Counted from the stretch's first letter, positions 22,113 to 34,656 are shown. The stretch is 64,000 nt of DNA from Lucifuga dentata (GCA_014773175.1 VXCM01000802.1:62001-126000), one strand, 5' to 3'. The notes: a model not told the origin generated them from the sequence alone. Numbers and translations: made by a program.

Positions 22113-24031
22113 GCAGCCTAAGGTTTGGGAAAGTCTTTAACTGTGGCATCTAGAGCTTTTGCTCTCTACAAAAACCCACTTTGGAACTCAAAGCAGATTG
22201 CCATGTGTTCATCAAATGTATGTTTTTTACCCGGGGAGTGGATAAAGACATTCTCCATATATTAAAAGCATCAGAGCCTTTTCTTCTACCATTATACAAT
22301 GCTGCATGCAGAATAATTCCATTTTGATCACGTTCTATAATTAACGTCAGCCATGCCCTTCCAGAATGAACTGTATATTAAGCATTTCTACTAAACACTT
22401 CATAGGTCCGACCTACATGATAGAAGCTGAGATAAAAGGCGCAATTATACTCTATATTGAGCTTAGTCATGCTGTTCATGAGCATAATGAGGCTCGCCAC
22501 GTGGCCATTAAAGAGCCAAGTTCTTGACATCTGCCTCTTTTTCAGTGGATTATTACCCAATTTCAGCTGTGGGGACTCTTGAACGCACACTCAACGCTGC
22601 AGTGTGCTTTGTTTTTGTGCTTAATTTGGAGTAAATTTAGCAATGAATTAGATGAGATTTGACCTGGGTGAACATGTATAAGCAGAGTGGACAGATGGTA
22701 ATCTTTACATTGAGAGCCTGCTCATGTTTATCAAAGTGTACAGAGGCTACAGGAGATAATGGGGCAAGCAACTGCTCAAAAGTGGAGGGCTCCTATTTGT
22801 ATGCTAATGAAATGAGAATAAGGGCATGAGCATGAAAAAGTCCACCCACCTTTACCCATCTTTTCTTTTATGAGATGCTTTCTTTAATCAGGTGCTTGCA
22901 TTTTGCCTCACAGGAAAGAAGAAATGACTGTAAATGAAGGCTTTTATATAATGGGCTATAATGGGCTCATCATGTTGCGCTGACCAGAGTTTAAATGTGG
23001 ATGTAAAGATGTAAAGAATTATTTACGGTATGTATTAGAGATGAGCAAGTACACCATTATCTGTATCTGTTCAACCAACTACTCGAGTATAAGCCAAGAT
23101 TTTATTACCAAATTTCACAAAGCCAATCGGGGGGGGGNCTCATACATGAGAAATTTGATCCCAATTTCCAGGGGTGGAAATACTACCCATTACCACTACC
23201 CTCATTGGTTTTTAAATGTGAGTTTTGATCTGATCTCACACACGTTCTTGTGATGATACTCGTTATGAAGTACATTATCCGTACCGGATACTCGTTTCAT
23301 CCGAGTATTCAGCTCAACCCTAGTATGTATGATGTCATCACATGGGGACAGATTTGACACTGGTGTGGATGGAGGAACTTAAGTGTATGAATGTAAAATT
23401 AGAAAGCAACTTGAAAAACAGCCTTATGGCCTGACTTAAACATTTTTATATGTGTTTAATATCAACTGTTAGAGTTGAATCCGAAAAAATAAAATAAGAA
23501 ACAATAATGGTGGCACGATTTAGTCTGTATCACTTATGATGAAACTACACTTTACAAAGTTTAGTGAATAGTTATTCATGGGAAGACAATTTTTTGTCGA
23601 AAGACATAAGCAGAAAAAATGAAGACTAAAATGGAACTAAAATAATTAGTTTTGATGTGAATACAAATATTTGCTGTTGTACTGACAATCAAAAATTAGC
23701 ATATTACAGGCTTTAATTATTTAATAATTTGTCAAACCAAATAATAACATAATTACTTGTGCATGTCAAAATGTGGCAGGCAACAATTTTGGTGAAATTG
23801 GAAGTGTAGAATAATTGAAAGTGTTAATTATTTAATTTCCCTAGAAAATTAGAAAGATGGACTTCATAATCTCCACTAGGATGTAATGTATGAAAAAATT
23901 ATCTAAAAACTAAGCTTTTCCAAGTTTCAGACTTCAGACAGTTGCTGCAGTGCCACCGGCATAATAGTGTCCATATTTGAGACTGAACTGGACTATTGTG
24001 CAAATGTATTTTGTTCATGGGATTGCAACTT

Positions 24032-24075
<44 letters not shown>

Positions 24076-24077
24076 AG
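24032..24077. repeat. (AAAG)n microsatellite
   Basis: A GAAA-type tetranucleotide run, followed by purine-rich degenerate sequence to about 24105. Confidence 0.95.
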
Positions 24078-24144
24078 AGGGAAGAAGGAAGAAAAGACAA
24101 ACAAAAACAGCAATCAGTCCATCAGTCCTTCAGACCTGGTCACA

Positions 24145-24145
<1 letters not shown>

Positions 24146-24180
<35 letters not shown>
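24146..24180. repeat. poly(A) tract
   Basis: A 35-base uninterrupted A run shortly after the AAAG array. This is the longest homopolymer here without an N. Confidence 0.9.
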
Positions 24181-24184
<4 letters not shown>

Positions 24185-25689
24185 CTAAGTGGCATGTGAA
24201 AGCTCTCCAGCATATGAAGTGCACTGTGATTTCTTCGCAGGGAGAAAAGCCTCTTAAAGATAGAACTGCTCACCAGGATCATGGCAGATAAGGTGCCATG
24301 CTGCTGCAGCCGACTTTATGATTTCAAAGTGACTGCTGCTTTTCAGATATCACAACTAACACAGTCTCTGATTGAGGTTGACAGGACTGCTTGCTGGAGG
24401 AAAAAAAAAAAAAAAAAAAAACTATTTTCAGTAAACAAAGGTGATCTGTATATTCTTTTTTTAAGCCTATGGTGTCAGAAAAATGATGCAGAGAATGATT
24501 TTTGATAAATGCAAAGGCGACAGTGACTGAGGGAAACCTTGACACTTGACATTTATGATAAAAATGGCAGTGTTGCTCTCGCACAACAAGAAACAATGGC
24601 TACACTCGAGGCATAATCCTGTTTCTACTGTCACCTTTTCTTTACTTCCAAACTGGATTTATTCCTGAGCCCTTAGCTCATGATTTCACCGTGAACTTGA
24701 CTTTGGGGCTCCAATCAAAGACCGTGTCACATTCAGTTAATAATTTCATTGAGAATAAACTTAAAATCCAAAATAGCGAAGTAATTTAGCCTCTTCTCTA
24801 AAGTTACACTACCAAATATAAAAAAGGAATAAATTACTTAGACAGCATCTTGATTTAGACATTATTCTGAACAACCTCTCAACTTCTCATGTTTACCCGA
24901 CTGTTATGTTTGGTAGTAATTATTTCCTCGGCTATTTCTCTCTGGAGAGTGATCCTCGGTGCATCAGATTGACAAATAGCCAATTGAAAAGGAGGTAATC
25001 ACTGGCTAACACTTAAATTCATATCCCAGACACTGCATTATGTGTGCTCCGATATGCTGTGAGGTGAATATTTTGCCACTGACTTATATTTCATGATGTC
25101 ACCCAGCTGAGTGTTACACTGTGAAATGAATTTTAATTTAAAGGCTTTAGATGGAAAGAGAGGAAAAATACAGAAGCCTGTTATATCTTATCTAAAAAGC
25201 TGAAATCCAACTACAACAAATCCAACTTAGTTTTTCATTTTGTACTTTACCAACCTCCTTATCTCATTTTCATTTGAAGAGTGCCGTGTAACTGCTGTGC
25301 TGAAGCAGAGGTTATGAACACTGAACCTGACCATTGACTGCCAGAAAGACTGTTTGCTTTTGTTGATATTTCAGGGAAGTAAACACATTTTGTATTCAGA
25401 TTAAATTGTTTATCTAAGGCTTTTCTGTATGAAACCATGATGGATAAGTTTTCACATAGTATATATCCATGATACACAATTTATACTAACAGGATTCTGC
25501 TTTTATTTATGCATTTTTATAGTGTAATATAATATAAATGTGTATGTAAATAATGATTTACAGTGTATTGGTTTGTATAATGTAAAATTATAGCTGCAAA
25601 CTCATTCATGCTCTCATTCACACCTAAAAGACATTAATAAAAAAAAAAAAAAAATTAAGACAAAAAAGGATTGGCAAACATTAGCTTAG

Positions 25690-25985
25690 AGCTTAGCTTA
25701 AAGTTGCAAAACTTGAAGTTGACAGGTTTTCTGCTTCCATAACATGTTTACTTTAACATATAACATGTTTAAATGTACACGCCTGCATACCTGGTTAGAC
25801 ACACCCAGCAAGTACAATGGGTGTATGGCCAGCATCATGTTCCACAGGCCTGACCCAGCTCACCTATCAGAATGGGGGGGGGGGGNGGGGGGGGGGGGCT
25901 TAAAGATACAGTACCTAAAACAGTATGTTTTCACTCAGTGTAAAAAGTGGTGCTGCTATAAGAGAGAGTATAAGTAAATGAAGGT
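25690..25985 (-). repeat. family RC repeat, copy 3
   Basis: The reverse complement carries the RC order: 'ttacactgagtgaaaacata', 'aggtactgtatctttaag', 'ctgggtcaggcctgtggaac', 'ctgggtgtgtctaaccaggt'. The element is broken by a poly(G) run with an N at 25886, so a few bases may be missing. Confidence 0.65.
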
Positions 25986-26000
25986 GCTTTTTTTGCACAG

Positions 26001-26409
26001 TCAAGGACAATAGTGGTGATAGTGCATGTTTGAACCCAATATATACAATCTACTTACATGTTACATTACTGACAGCCATTTCCCAAAATATAAAGTGGTA
26101 AATTTTATAATTGTTTTTCCTACCTTCCAGACTGCCATTGGTTTCAGTTCATTCCAGTTCATTCACTCCAGCTTTAACCAACAAATTCAAATGACCATGC
26201 CTTTTACAATTGTACATAAGTGTTAGAAGGTGAACCATTGAATTTTAAGGTGGATGCATCACCCCAGCATTTGTTTTTGAAAGATGAGGGGATTTGGAAA
26301 AAAAAAATAGGAGACTAAAATACAGTTTTATGTTTTGGAAATCAGTAACATAACATGTATGTGGGTTATATTGAGCTTAAACATGCAAACACACCAGTAT
26401 GATCCTTAA
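26001..26409 (-). mobile_element. TTAA-M MITE, copy 3, internally deleted
   Basis: Reverse orientation. It has 'gcatgtttgaacccaatata' at the left and 'attgagcttaaacatgcaaa' at the right. The internal 'ttcctaccttccagactgcc' block is present, but the segment carrying 'ggttaaataaagtta' is missing. The right border is 'atccttaa' (26402-26409), while the left TTAA is degraded to TCAA. Confidence 0.75.
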
Positions 26410-26947
26410 AGAAATGCATTGCAAAAGTTTCAAGATTGACCCTTAAAATAAGAACATGGAATTCTCTATATCTCCTTTAAATACACATTCAGTTATTTAC
26501 CATCAAAATGATTGGCTAATTAGATACCAGTGCTGTTAGTTTGCAAACTGGATTATAAACATTATAACACTTTCCAGTTACCAGTCTGTGTATTCCCTAA
26601 GATAACAATTCAGCTGGAACCTACCAAAATCCTAACAGTGTTTAAAAAAAAAAACAGAATAATCATCGTGCAATTAGTGAAATCCCTCAAATCCATTGCT
26701 TAAGTGGGATTCAAACAGAGTCACAGTGTTTTTGTAATGATATCATTCATACCCTCTGATACACCTGCTTAAAAACAGGATGAGATTCACACTGGGGAAT
26801 TGAACGAAGATAAAACATGATTAAAATTATTCATTGACACTTTTTGTGAGAACTATCACAGACTAGCTGTTATAATTGGAAGTTTCAGCAATAGCAGTGG
26901 TACCAGACTTCCCGAATCTGATGGGACTGGGTGGAATATTGAATTAC

Positions 26948-27115
26948 CTTGGCATGCGGCTGCTGAAAGGTGACTCTGGAGCTGTTGATGAGTGATGAGT
27001 ATCTGAACAAGTGGGTGGTGGAAGTGGGAAATCTGTGGCTGCTGCTGGGCTGGTTGTGCAGGACAGCTGAGAAGCAGATGTGAACTGTGTCCTTCAGCGC
27101 CTTCAGCTGAGACTC
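26948..27115 (-). CDS. luzp2: luzp2 exon D (end of coiled coil and linker)
   Basis: A 168-nt minus-strand exon coding 56 residues in phase 0-0. The acceptor is 'tttgggacag|GAG' and the donor 'GCCAAG|gtaattc'. It starts 'ESQLKALKDTVHICFSAVL', corresponding to the LUZP2 segment that closes the coiled coil ('ESQMKAMKETVQLC...' in mammals, from memory). It then passes into a Ser/Thr/His-rich, poorly conserved linker ending 'TFQQPHAK'. The first 20 residues make the identification; the rest diverges from mammals, as expected for this part of the protein. Only 812-813 bp of intron separate it from exon C, with matching phase. Confidence 0.9.
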
Positions 27116-27928
27116 CTGTCCCAAACAAGATTACACACAAGAACATTTTTGAATCTCTCCATCCCTTCATCCCTCCATCCACTCAGCCACGCAGAAATTT
27201 ATCAGAGAAATAAGCCAGGGGAGGCCATGCTTTAAAGTGGCTTTAGAACAGCTAGGAGGCATCATTAGGCACAACATGAAGTGGAAATTGCCAAGTAATA
27301 AAAACAAGAATAAATTATTTTCTCTTTAAATCAATAATAAAATATTAATGCCGTAGGATAGAACAGAAAAGAACATAATCTTATTATTATTATTTTATAT
27401 ATTTTTTTAGTGGATTCTGCTGCCATTCAGCTGCGTGAATGACATTTCTGTTTTTCTTACATGCTTTTCTTAGCTCATCACCAGCAGTGACAGTCTCTGA
27501 CAGTAACCACATGTAAAAATAACATCACACCTCATAAATAGCATCTGTTGCATCCATTCAACTTGCTCGAGTGAAATAGTTTCAAAATGCAGCCACTCCT
27601 TTCATACGGTCTCAAAAAATGAGAAAACTGCTGTGTGGAAAAAATATATTTCTTGATTTACTGCACCTTTACTCTCATCCTCCAACCCTGAAAACCTTCT
27701 CTGTGAAACAGAATTTTGTACAAAGTGATACTGCTTCACATTAATTCCTTAAATAATTCAGATGGCGGTTTTCTCTGTTTTTTTTGACAATACATATTTA
27801 AACAAGTCAAACCCTATTAGCCAAAAACCAAAGCCCTCCCGAATTGAATAAACAAATAAAGAAAACATCCAATAGTCAACGATAGAAAAGAAATATTCAT
27901 AAGTCAAACACTTTTCTTTGTTGTTTAC
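27116..27928 (-). other. luzp2: luzp2 intron between exons C and D
   Basis: 813 bp from 'gtaaacaac' (27928 side) to 'gggacag' (27116 side). It is AT-rich and has no recognised repeat. Confidence 0.85.
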
Positions 27929-28003
27929 CTTGTCAAGTGCAGTTTTCTCCAGTTCTTCCTTGGCTATGGTTAGCTTGTGCTCCAAGTCCATTAGCTGCTG
28001 CCC
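27929..28003 (-). CDS. luzp2: luzp2 exon C (coiled coil)
   Basis: 75 nt, 25 residues, phase 0-0. The acceptor is 'atgtgtctgcag|GGG' and the donor 'GACAAG|gtaaac'. It encodes 'GQQLMDLEHKLTIAKEELEK' followed by 'TALDK', an amphipathic coiled-coil segment with Leu at heptad positions. It corresponds closely to 'AQQLTDLEQKLAVAKNELEK' of mammalian LUZP2 as I recall it. LUZP2 is a neural-enriched, predicted secreted leucine-zipper protein whose molecular function is poorly known. This exon carries part of the zipper. Confidence 0.95.
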
Positions 28004-28172
28004 CTGCAGACACATATGGAAAAACACTTGAGGCTTCTTAGCGCTCTGCAACCAATGCATTTCTGCAGCCCTCATGTGTCTCCATTACAATAACTCCTGT
28101 CTGCAGAACTCTAGACAAGACAGTGCTGAGATCTCAGCGCTCAGCTGAGATCTAAAAAAAAAAAATAAAAAA

Positions 28173-28278
28173 TTAAAGGACCATACCGGTGATTTTTCAT
28201 GTTGAAGCCCAAGAAATACTACCCACAAAAACATTACTGCCAACCATTTTCTGAAACAGAAGACCATGTTTTAGGTTT
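28173..28278 (+). mobile_element. TTAA-M MITE, copy 4, left end only
   Basis: It starts 'ttaaaggaccataccggtga' and continues 'gaagcccaagaaatactacc' to 'gaccatgttttaggttt', then stops. About 30 bp separate it from the next full copy in the same orientation. Confidence 0.8.
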
Positions 28279-28308
28279 CAGCATGAATAAAACACTATAC
28301 TTACAAAT

Positions 28309-28900
28309 TTAAAGGACCGTACCAGCGGTTTTGCATGTTTAAATCCAATAAATGTATCTACATACACATTACATTGCTGACAAACATTTTTCAAAATATT
28401 AACCTGTATTTTCCTTTCCCTTTTTCCTGTTATTTTGCCAAATTCCCCAGTCTTTCAAAATCAAATGTTCAGGTGATACAGCCACCTTAAAATTCAATGT
28501 TTTGTCTGCTAATACCTACACACAAATGCAGAAAGCACAGTTGTTTTAGTTTCTCAATAAAAGTTGTCTTTTCCTCCTATATTCGCTGGAGGAGCCATAT
28601 ATTTCCTTCAGTGCAGCTCTGTGTTGGACTGGTTAAATTATGTAACTGACAAAAAATAAGGACAACATGTGGTTCACTGTGATGGATCAATTATCTCAAG
28701 CTCATTTCAAGTCTCTGCAAGTTGATTTTAATAGCACACTGGAATGAACTGAAACAAATGCAAGTCTGAAAGTCTGAAAAAACAAATTTCAAATGTTCTA
28801 CTGCTGTAGTATGTTTTGGAAAATGGTTGGCAGTAATGCAGTGTGTGCAGGTTATATTTATTGGGCTCAAACATTCATAATCACTGGTATGCTCCTTTAA
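28309..28900 (+). mobile_element. TTAA-M MITE, copy 5, full length
   Basis: TTAA at both borders (28309-28312 and 28897-28900). The ends are 'aaaggaccgtaccagcggtt' and 'atcactggtatgctccttt'. All internal blocks are present, including 'ggtgatacagccacctta', 'aataaaagttgtcttttcc' and 'gaatgaactgaaacaaatg'. No ORF. Confidence 0.85.
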
Positions 28901-30212
28901 AGCACTAAACATGCAGAACACCAGCAAAGATGAGCCATCAGTTATTTTTTTGTCATTTTATTTTAATCTGCATCTGGATCCATATTTACATTTGCAATTC
29001 TGTCTGGGGCTATTATGGCTTTGTTCAAAGATGAATTGTGCAATATTTCAAATGAGTTGAGTTTTGGTTATTTAATGCTATCGTCTTGCTATAGCGAATC
29101 AAATTTTACAGGCTTGCAAAAAGTACAGTATGTGCATGTGTTACCTAAATTTGTTGCAGTTTATGGCTGTTTTAGCACTAAAATGCTTTAGGGAATATGT
29201 TATTTCTATTTAAGAGCACACAGTATTAGTCATGTTGAAAAAGATTAGGCAAAGGAGAAAGATTGATTTTGGCAGTATTAGGAGTAGATATGCTGATATT
29301 ATCCAACCCCTTAATGAACAGCAGTGGGACCATTGCTAAAGTTTAATCCAGAGCTGGACAACACACACACAAAAGGCTTTTTTCAGTAAATGGGCCAATA
29401 TAATTCTATTCGAGGATCAACAGAGGTCCCTCTAGAGTCTTTCATTATTGATAAATTCATCAACAAGATGAGGGGAACTTACATCGAGAGGAAAATTTGC
29501 ATGCAGTCTGTGTAAAACTGGCCTTGGTGATGGACTGAGTGCCTTGGTGTTTTATGGTTTGTCTTTTACAGGCCTCTCAAAATGATATATGGTAGGGGCT
29601 TATATTCAGAAATGCCCAAGGTCAGCTATCCCACCTCACAGCAGTGTAGATCTGTGGTAATGTGTGGGAGAGTTCTGATGCTGATTGTGAGGTTTTAATG
29701 AGTTTTAAAAAACTAAGTGGCTCCTCAGTGAATTCTGGTTGGGGCACTTAGATGTTCTGATTTCATCTCATTTTGAGGTGATTTCTGCCTACAGTGTGGT
29801 AATTTCATGGCAAATATGTATGTCTCTCCTGTTGCATGATGTTTAAGTTTTCCTTGACAGGCATTTATGATTCACTGCAGCGACCGTCAAGGGCGCTGCG
29901 ATGCAAGGACAATGCACTAGCAGCTTTCAAAGGAGCCAAAGAATCAGATCTTTCTCTCAGAAGGTGCTTTTCATTTACAGAGAGTTTGAGACTGTTGCAA
30001 AGTCGTTCATAGCTGTCAAGCTGAGCTCAAGAGGGAATCTAAATTAAGAATGTATGAGGAACGGTTCTTTAATCATGGACACAAAGGCTGGGGTACAATC
30101 TCTGTGGCAAAACTGAAAGGCAGAAGTATCCACTGATACATCTATGAATTACTTTCAAGAAGGCAGAACGCTATATAAGGCATTCTGACACTTCAACCCA
30201 AGTGTGCCCTAG

Positions 30213-30690
30213 GAGGATTGATTGATAAGTGTTGAGCCTAGCGTAGAAATATTGAACATAAGTGAATTTGAGGAGTGTGAGTATGATCTACTTCCATCTC
30301 AGCACACTTCTCCCAGCGATGCTGCAGGGATTTTATCCCAGTAGAAGTCATTTTTTGGCTGTCCAAAAATTCCATCCGCAGTACGTCATCAGCTAAGGTG
30401 AAACGGGTTCCAGCTAAGCCCTTTTTGATGTTTGGGAAGAGGTGAAAGACTGAGGGGGGCAAACCAGGTGAGTAGGGTGACTGTTGATTTACTTCAAAGC
30501 CATAACCATGGCGAGCAGACATCTAGTGCATAAACACTTCCTGTTAGCCCAGTTTGTCCATCTTGTACAACTCATAGACGTTTGTGTACCTCTGGAACAT
30601 GTAACTGTTATAATCACTTCACTTAATCTTTTTTTTTTTTTTTTTTTTTTTGGATCAACCCTACACAGAAGTGATTGGTAACTTATCATT
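30213..30690 (-). mobile_element. mariner transposase C-terminal relic with terminal repeats
   Basis: The minus-strand frame (30522-30238) encodes 'NQQSPYSPGLPPSVFHLFPN', then 'IKKGLAGTRFTLADDVLRM' and 'GIKSLQHRWEKCAEME'. This is the mariner C-terminal block (YSPDLxPSDxHLF ... RWxKC). The catalytic third Asp (PSD) is Val here, and the DNA-binding and first two catalytic regions are absent. 'gattgattgataagtgttga' (30217) and the inverted 'gtgattggtaacttatc' (30672) look like terminal repeats. A T-run (30630-30651) lies near the right end. It is non-functional and internally deleted. Confidence 0.85.
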
Positions 30691-31637
30691 ATTCATTATT
30701 AGCATTATTCATTTTTTCACAGTATAATTGGCAAGAGAGACTATGATACTCTGCTACATTTATGTAACAATGAATAAGAACAAACAGTTTTTACACAATA
30801 GAAAATACCGCTGAATTGGCAAACTGAACAGTCCTGTAATTTTTATGTGTTGAGCACACAAAAAAAAAAAAAAAAANAAAAAAAAAAAAAAAAAAGAAAA
30901 AAAGTGCAAAATAACAACAAGTGCTGAGTAAAAGAAAGCTTTGTCTGTTGAATAATTATGAGTCTGGCTGAATTGGCTCAAAAGCTTCTAGGAAACCTGC
31001 GGCCCAATCTGTTTGGCTTCTGAAGGATCTAAAGGCTGTGAGTGTGTATGTGTGTGTTTCTGTTTGCCTGCAGCACTATAGATTGTAGAGGAGAGTCATT
31101 ACATCCATTACACAGAGCATCATCACAGGATGGCCTCTGAGGACTGCAGCACACGGCCACTGACCCAGAAATGCTGACTTTCAAGGTTAGCACCTCCAAG
31201 TCCATAGCTCCATATTTCTGTGTTGAGTCCATTATAGAGGTGTGGGCCAGTAGGGTACGAGCCACACTGCCAGGGATGCAACTACATCAAGCCGTCATTT
31301 TTTACCCCCCAGTCTGTGGAGAAAGCAGCCTTAGGCAAGAAATTTAAAAGTGCTGTGACGGAGAGGAAGATGTGAAGGTGTGAAAAAGACTGTCTCGCAG
31401 ATGAAAAAGTGAACGAGGAACGATCCATTCTCGAAAAGTTTTGAAAAAATGTTGTGCGTGAGCGTGTGATGGGAAACCTGCCTGTGCTTATCGTGTTTAG
31501 AGTTTAATACTGGAACTGTGAGGTTTGGATTCAAAGTCTTTTATAAATATCCCTCAATTCTGGATTTCTGTCTTCATTTTGTGAATTTTCATTATGTCAG
31601 TACAGTACTCTTTTCTGTTGATCATACTATTGTAAAT

Positions 31638-31890
31638 TTAAAAGACTAATATGGTGGTTTTGCATGGTTGAGCCCAATAAATACAACCTGAATGCACACT
31701 ACATTACTGCAAACCATCTCCCAAAGCATATACCAGAGCGTTACATTTTCATACCTTCAAGGCAACCACTGGTTTCAGTTCATTCCAGTAAGCCATTAAA
31801 ATCAACTTGTAGAAACTGAATCATGCATGAGATAAATAATCATAACAGCAAACCACACATCCTTATTATTTTTTTGTCAAAGTGACTTAA
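31638..31890 (-). mobile_element. TTAA-M MITE, copy 6, half element
   Basis: It starts at a TTAA (31638) with 'aaagactaatatggtggttt' and runs through 'cataccttcaaggcaaccac', 'ttcattccagtaagcca' and 'aaatcaacttgtagaaactg' to 'ttttttgtcaaagtgactt'. Then similarity ends. It is oriented opposite to copy 7 at 32284. Confidence 0.75.
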
Positions 31891-32283
31891 ACTTACTGGT
31901 GGTGCATTCATGTGCAATGGTGAAAAACTAACAGAGATTTAACATTTTGGACCACATTAAAATCACAAGCTATGAAGTTGGGAAACTGAACACATAAGAC
32001 AAACGCTGGTATTATTTAAAAAAAAAAAAAAAAAAAAAAGATAACATTTTAGATTGATTGCATTAAAAGTGCAACAGAAATCATTTTGGCTAACTTCCAA
32101 GTACTAAGACTCCTAAGAATAACTAAGACTGTTATTCAATCTAATTATATGGCAATTTTGAACGTGCCATTCCTCTATGTCAAACTCAGAAGTACCCTTT
32201 GCATTTTTAATTGTATTAAAATGCTAAAATTAAGTAACTTCCAAAATAAATAAATAAATACAATAAATAAAAAAATAACTGCA

Positions 32284-32496
32284 TGCGGTTTTTGTGATGG
32301 ATTGCCTTTCTCAAGCATGGTTCAAGTCTCTTCAAGTTGATTAAGTGAAACCAATGGCTGCCTGGAAGGTAGGAAAACAATTTGAAAATGTAACACTCCA
32401 GTAGCATGCTTTTGGAGATAGTTGGCAGTAACCTAACGTGTATGCGGGTAATATTTATTGGGTTCAAATGTGTAAAGCCACCAGTAAGGTCCTTCA
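32284..32496 (+). mobile_element. TTAA-M MITE, copy 7, half element
   Basis: It carries the right half: 'tgtgatggattgcctttctc', 'ggctgcctggaaggtaggaa', 'gatagttggcagtaacctaa', 'gtaatatttattgggttcaa' and the end 'gccaccagtaaggtccttc'. Together with copy 6 it forms inverted halves about 400 bp apart. Confidence 0.75.
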
Positions 32497-33900
32497 ATCA
32501 TACTCCTTTCATGGTTACATCTGTTCATTTTGTCCTGTCTCACTAGGTTGTTGTAATTCTGACATTACATGTAGTTATTCTCACACTGGTGCTGCAAAAT
32601 GCATTTTGATTTAATGCAACATCCAACATAACACACTGAATTGCTTTCCGGTCAAGGCTCCGTGACTGACGTCTCCCCTGTGAGGCTGATGACATTTCTG
32701 CATACTGAGTGACTCGTCCCTGCCTCCTCCTCCCTATTTCCCACTGGGCATTTGATCACGCTATACGGAGAATATAGATGAGTTTTTAGGACTAGCCAGT
32801 GGCTTAATGATGCATTTCCCTCTGACCTTTACGTTTGGAATAATACGGACTGACGGTCGTCTCCTGTAGATGACCATAATATCCGATTGCTCAGCGTGAC
32901 ATATTTTACAAGACAAATAGCATGATGAAATTAGCCTTACTTCTGTAACCACAAATCACCCGTGTGTAACGTTTTAAAGGTCCACATGAAAGGTTTGGTG
33001 ACTTTGAGAAACAGGGGTTTTTTTGGGGGGTGAGTGACTGATGCAATTTAGAGACAACAATTTACGGCCGGTGACACCAAGCAAACAAGTCAATACATCC
33101 ATCATTCGGGCTAAAAATAGAACAAGGAACAGGACATCCAGGGACAATATATTCAGCCATAAAATTCCTTTGCTGAGGATCGAGTTCTTTTTACTCATTT
33201 CTGTCACTCATCTGTCTCTGACGGAGCTTTAGAAATGATGGGACTGAAGGATCAAAACATGCATTTGTGAAATGACATTATGTGGCATTGTGGCAGAAAT
33301 GTCAACTGACATTTCTCAGACTTAAGAGTGCAAACAAGTCTGGAAAGGTCAGCGCTTGTACCAGTAAATGCCAATAAGCATTACGTGAATACTCAGATCC
33401 AAGAACGCTTAGTCCTTCTAATACAAGGGCAGTGTGCCACTATACGTACAGGAGGGCAACCTTACAGTATATCTTCTTGGTTGCAGTGATGTTTATTGCA
33501 TTTGCAGAGCAAGCATCTGAGAAGGAGACATTTCTGATGCCTTATAAAATGTGCTACAAACTGAATTGTAGCAATACAAGCTGTCATTTGTGATTTGTGC
33601 CTTGAAGGTTGCCAAAATATAATGTAATGCATAATTCCTTATCAAATTCATCCAAAGCTGTCTACATCTTTTATCAGTATATCTCCAATGATTGAAAATG
33701 ATGGAATAGATGTTGCGGAAGGGGACACGGAGGACAAGACATAACTGGATCTGATTGACTTTGCAGGCTGCTGTCTTGCTGGAAGGGATTTTGTAATTGC
33801 AGGCTGAATTAATTGGAGTAGCTCCTGTGATGGGATCATCTTTTCAAGGTGGTCTGAAGTACCTGTTTACCCCTGGTCTGGAACTGCAGTTTAAGCTTAC

Positions 33901-33963
33901 CTTAAAAATTAAATCCTTTTTCCCGTACCGCAGCTCTTTCAGTTGAGCTTGGATTTTTTTGGA
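33901..33963 (-). CDS. luzp2: luzp2 exon B (coiled coil)
   Basis: 63 nt, 21 residues, phase 0-0. The acceptor is 'atcttcctcttgcag|TCC' and the donor 'TTTAAG|gtaagct', both strong. It encodes 'SKKIQAQLKELRYGKKDLIF' plus K, essentially the same as the 'SKKIQAQLKELRYGKKDLLF' stretch of mammalian LUZP2 as I recall it. This is the most diagnostic exon in the window. Highly charged heptads continue the zipper between exons A and C. Confidence 0.97.
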
Positions 33964-34289
33964 CTGCAAGAGGAAGATAAGGAAATAAGTGTTAGCTTAT
34001 TCAAATAGCGAAATTGGTTTTAGATCATGTAGCAGGATTCTGCTGGCTGCAGCAGAAGACTCTTTTGTGAGTGTTCCCCGGGCAAAGCAGTGGCTTAAAG
34101 GAAGGCCATACTGAGTTGAAGAAAATATCAAATCTCCCCTTCACTGAACTGCAAAGTCCACACAATGATGCAGTCACACACTGGCTTCTTGCCCACTGTC
34201 TGAACCCGAATTCTTCCTCTCACGACACACACCATCATCTCACTCATGCAGGTTGTTAGGATGTGACTGCTTCTTGCCTATCATCTGTG

Positions 34290-34292
<3 letters not shown>

Positions 34293-34336
<44 letters not shown>
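34293..34336. repeat. (CA)n microsatellite
   Basis: A pure CA run of 44 bp. Confidence 0.95.
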
Positions 34337-34339
<3 letters not shown>

Positions 34340-34539
34340 CAGTCCTGCATCACTGTCCTCATACACACTCGGTAACCAGCTCTGCCTGACATTCATTCTT
34401 CTGCTGCACATCAGTGAGCACATGAAACAGAAGCTGTCCTCCAGACAGCAAAATACACAACTGCCCACAAAGCTGCCCATGATGTGAGCATGAACACCGA
34501 AAGCCCCTGCACTCAACTCAGCAGCCGTTTAGAGTTTCT

Positions 34540-34656
34540 TTTTTTTTTTCCACTGACGTCTGCTTTATGATTTTTATAATGTGGCTATTGTAAAGACCCA
34601 TGAGACTGTAACTGTGATTAATTGCTCTGCAAATAGAACTGACTTGACTTGACTTA
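34540..34656 (+). mobile_element. L2-clade LINE 3' tail fragment
   Basis: It starts after a T-run. 'ctattgtaaagacccatgag', 'actgtgattaattgctctgc' and 'aaatagaactgacttgactt' match the 'intergenic stop / gactttgacttgact' style 3' tails of fish L2 elements, like that at 183-364. 5'-truncated. Confidence 0.6.

Larger units (their letters stand above)
18786..26947 (-). other. luzp2: luzp2 intron between exons D and E
   Basis: About 8.2 kb if exon E is real. Repeats listed separately are two RC copies, a long palindrome, (GT)n, (AAAG)n and one TTAA-M copy. The 19.9-21.5 kb and 22.1-23.0 kb parts are repeat-poor. Poly(G)/N joins lie at 23130-23138 and 25875-25898. A 36-bp remnant of the L2-type repeat ('tcattcatgctctcattcac') lies near 25603. 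Confidence 0.55.
28004..33900 (-). other. luzp2: luzp2 intron between exons B and C
   Basis: 5,897 bp. It holds two tandem TTAA-M copies close to exon C, a mariner relic, a poly(A)/N join at 30859-30895, and two half TTAA-M elements in opposite orientations. The 32.5-33.9 kb part is low in repeats and shows no additional exon. Confidence 0.9.

Noticed and set aside
23967..24199. Lys-rich frames over the AAAG and poly(A) arrays.
   Set aside because: Pure translation of simple repeats.
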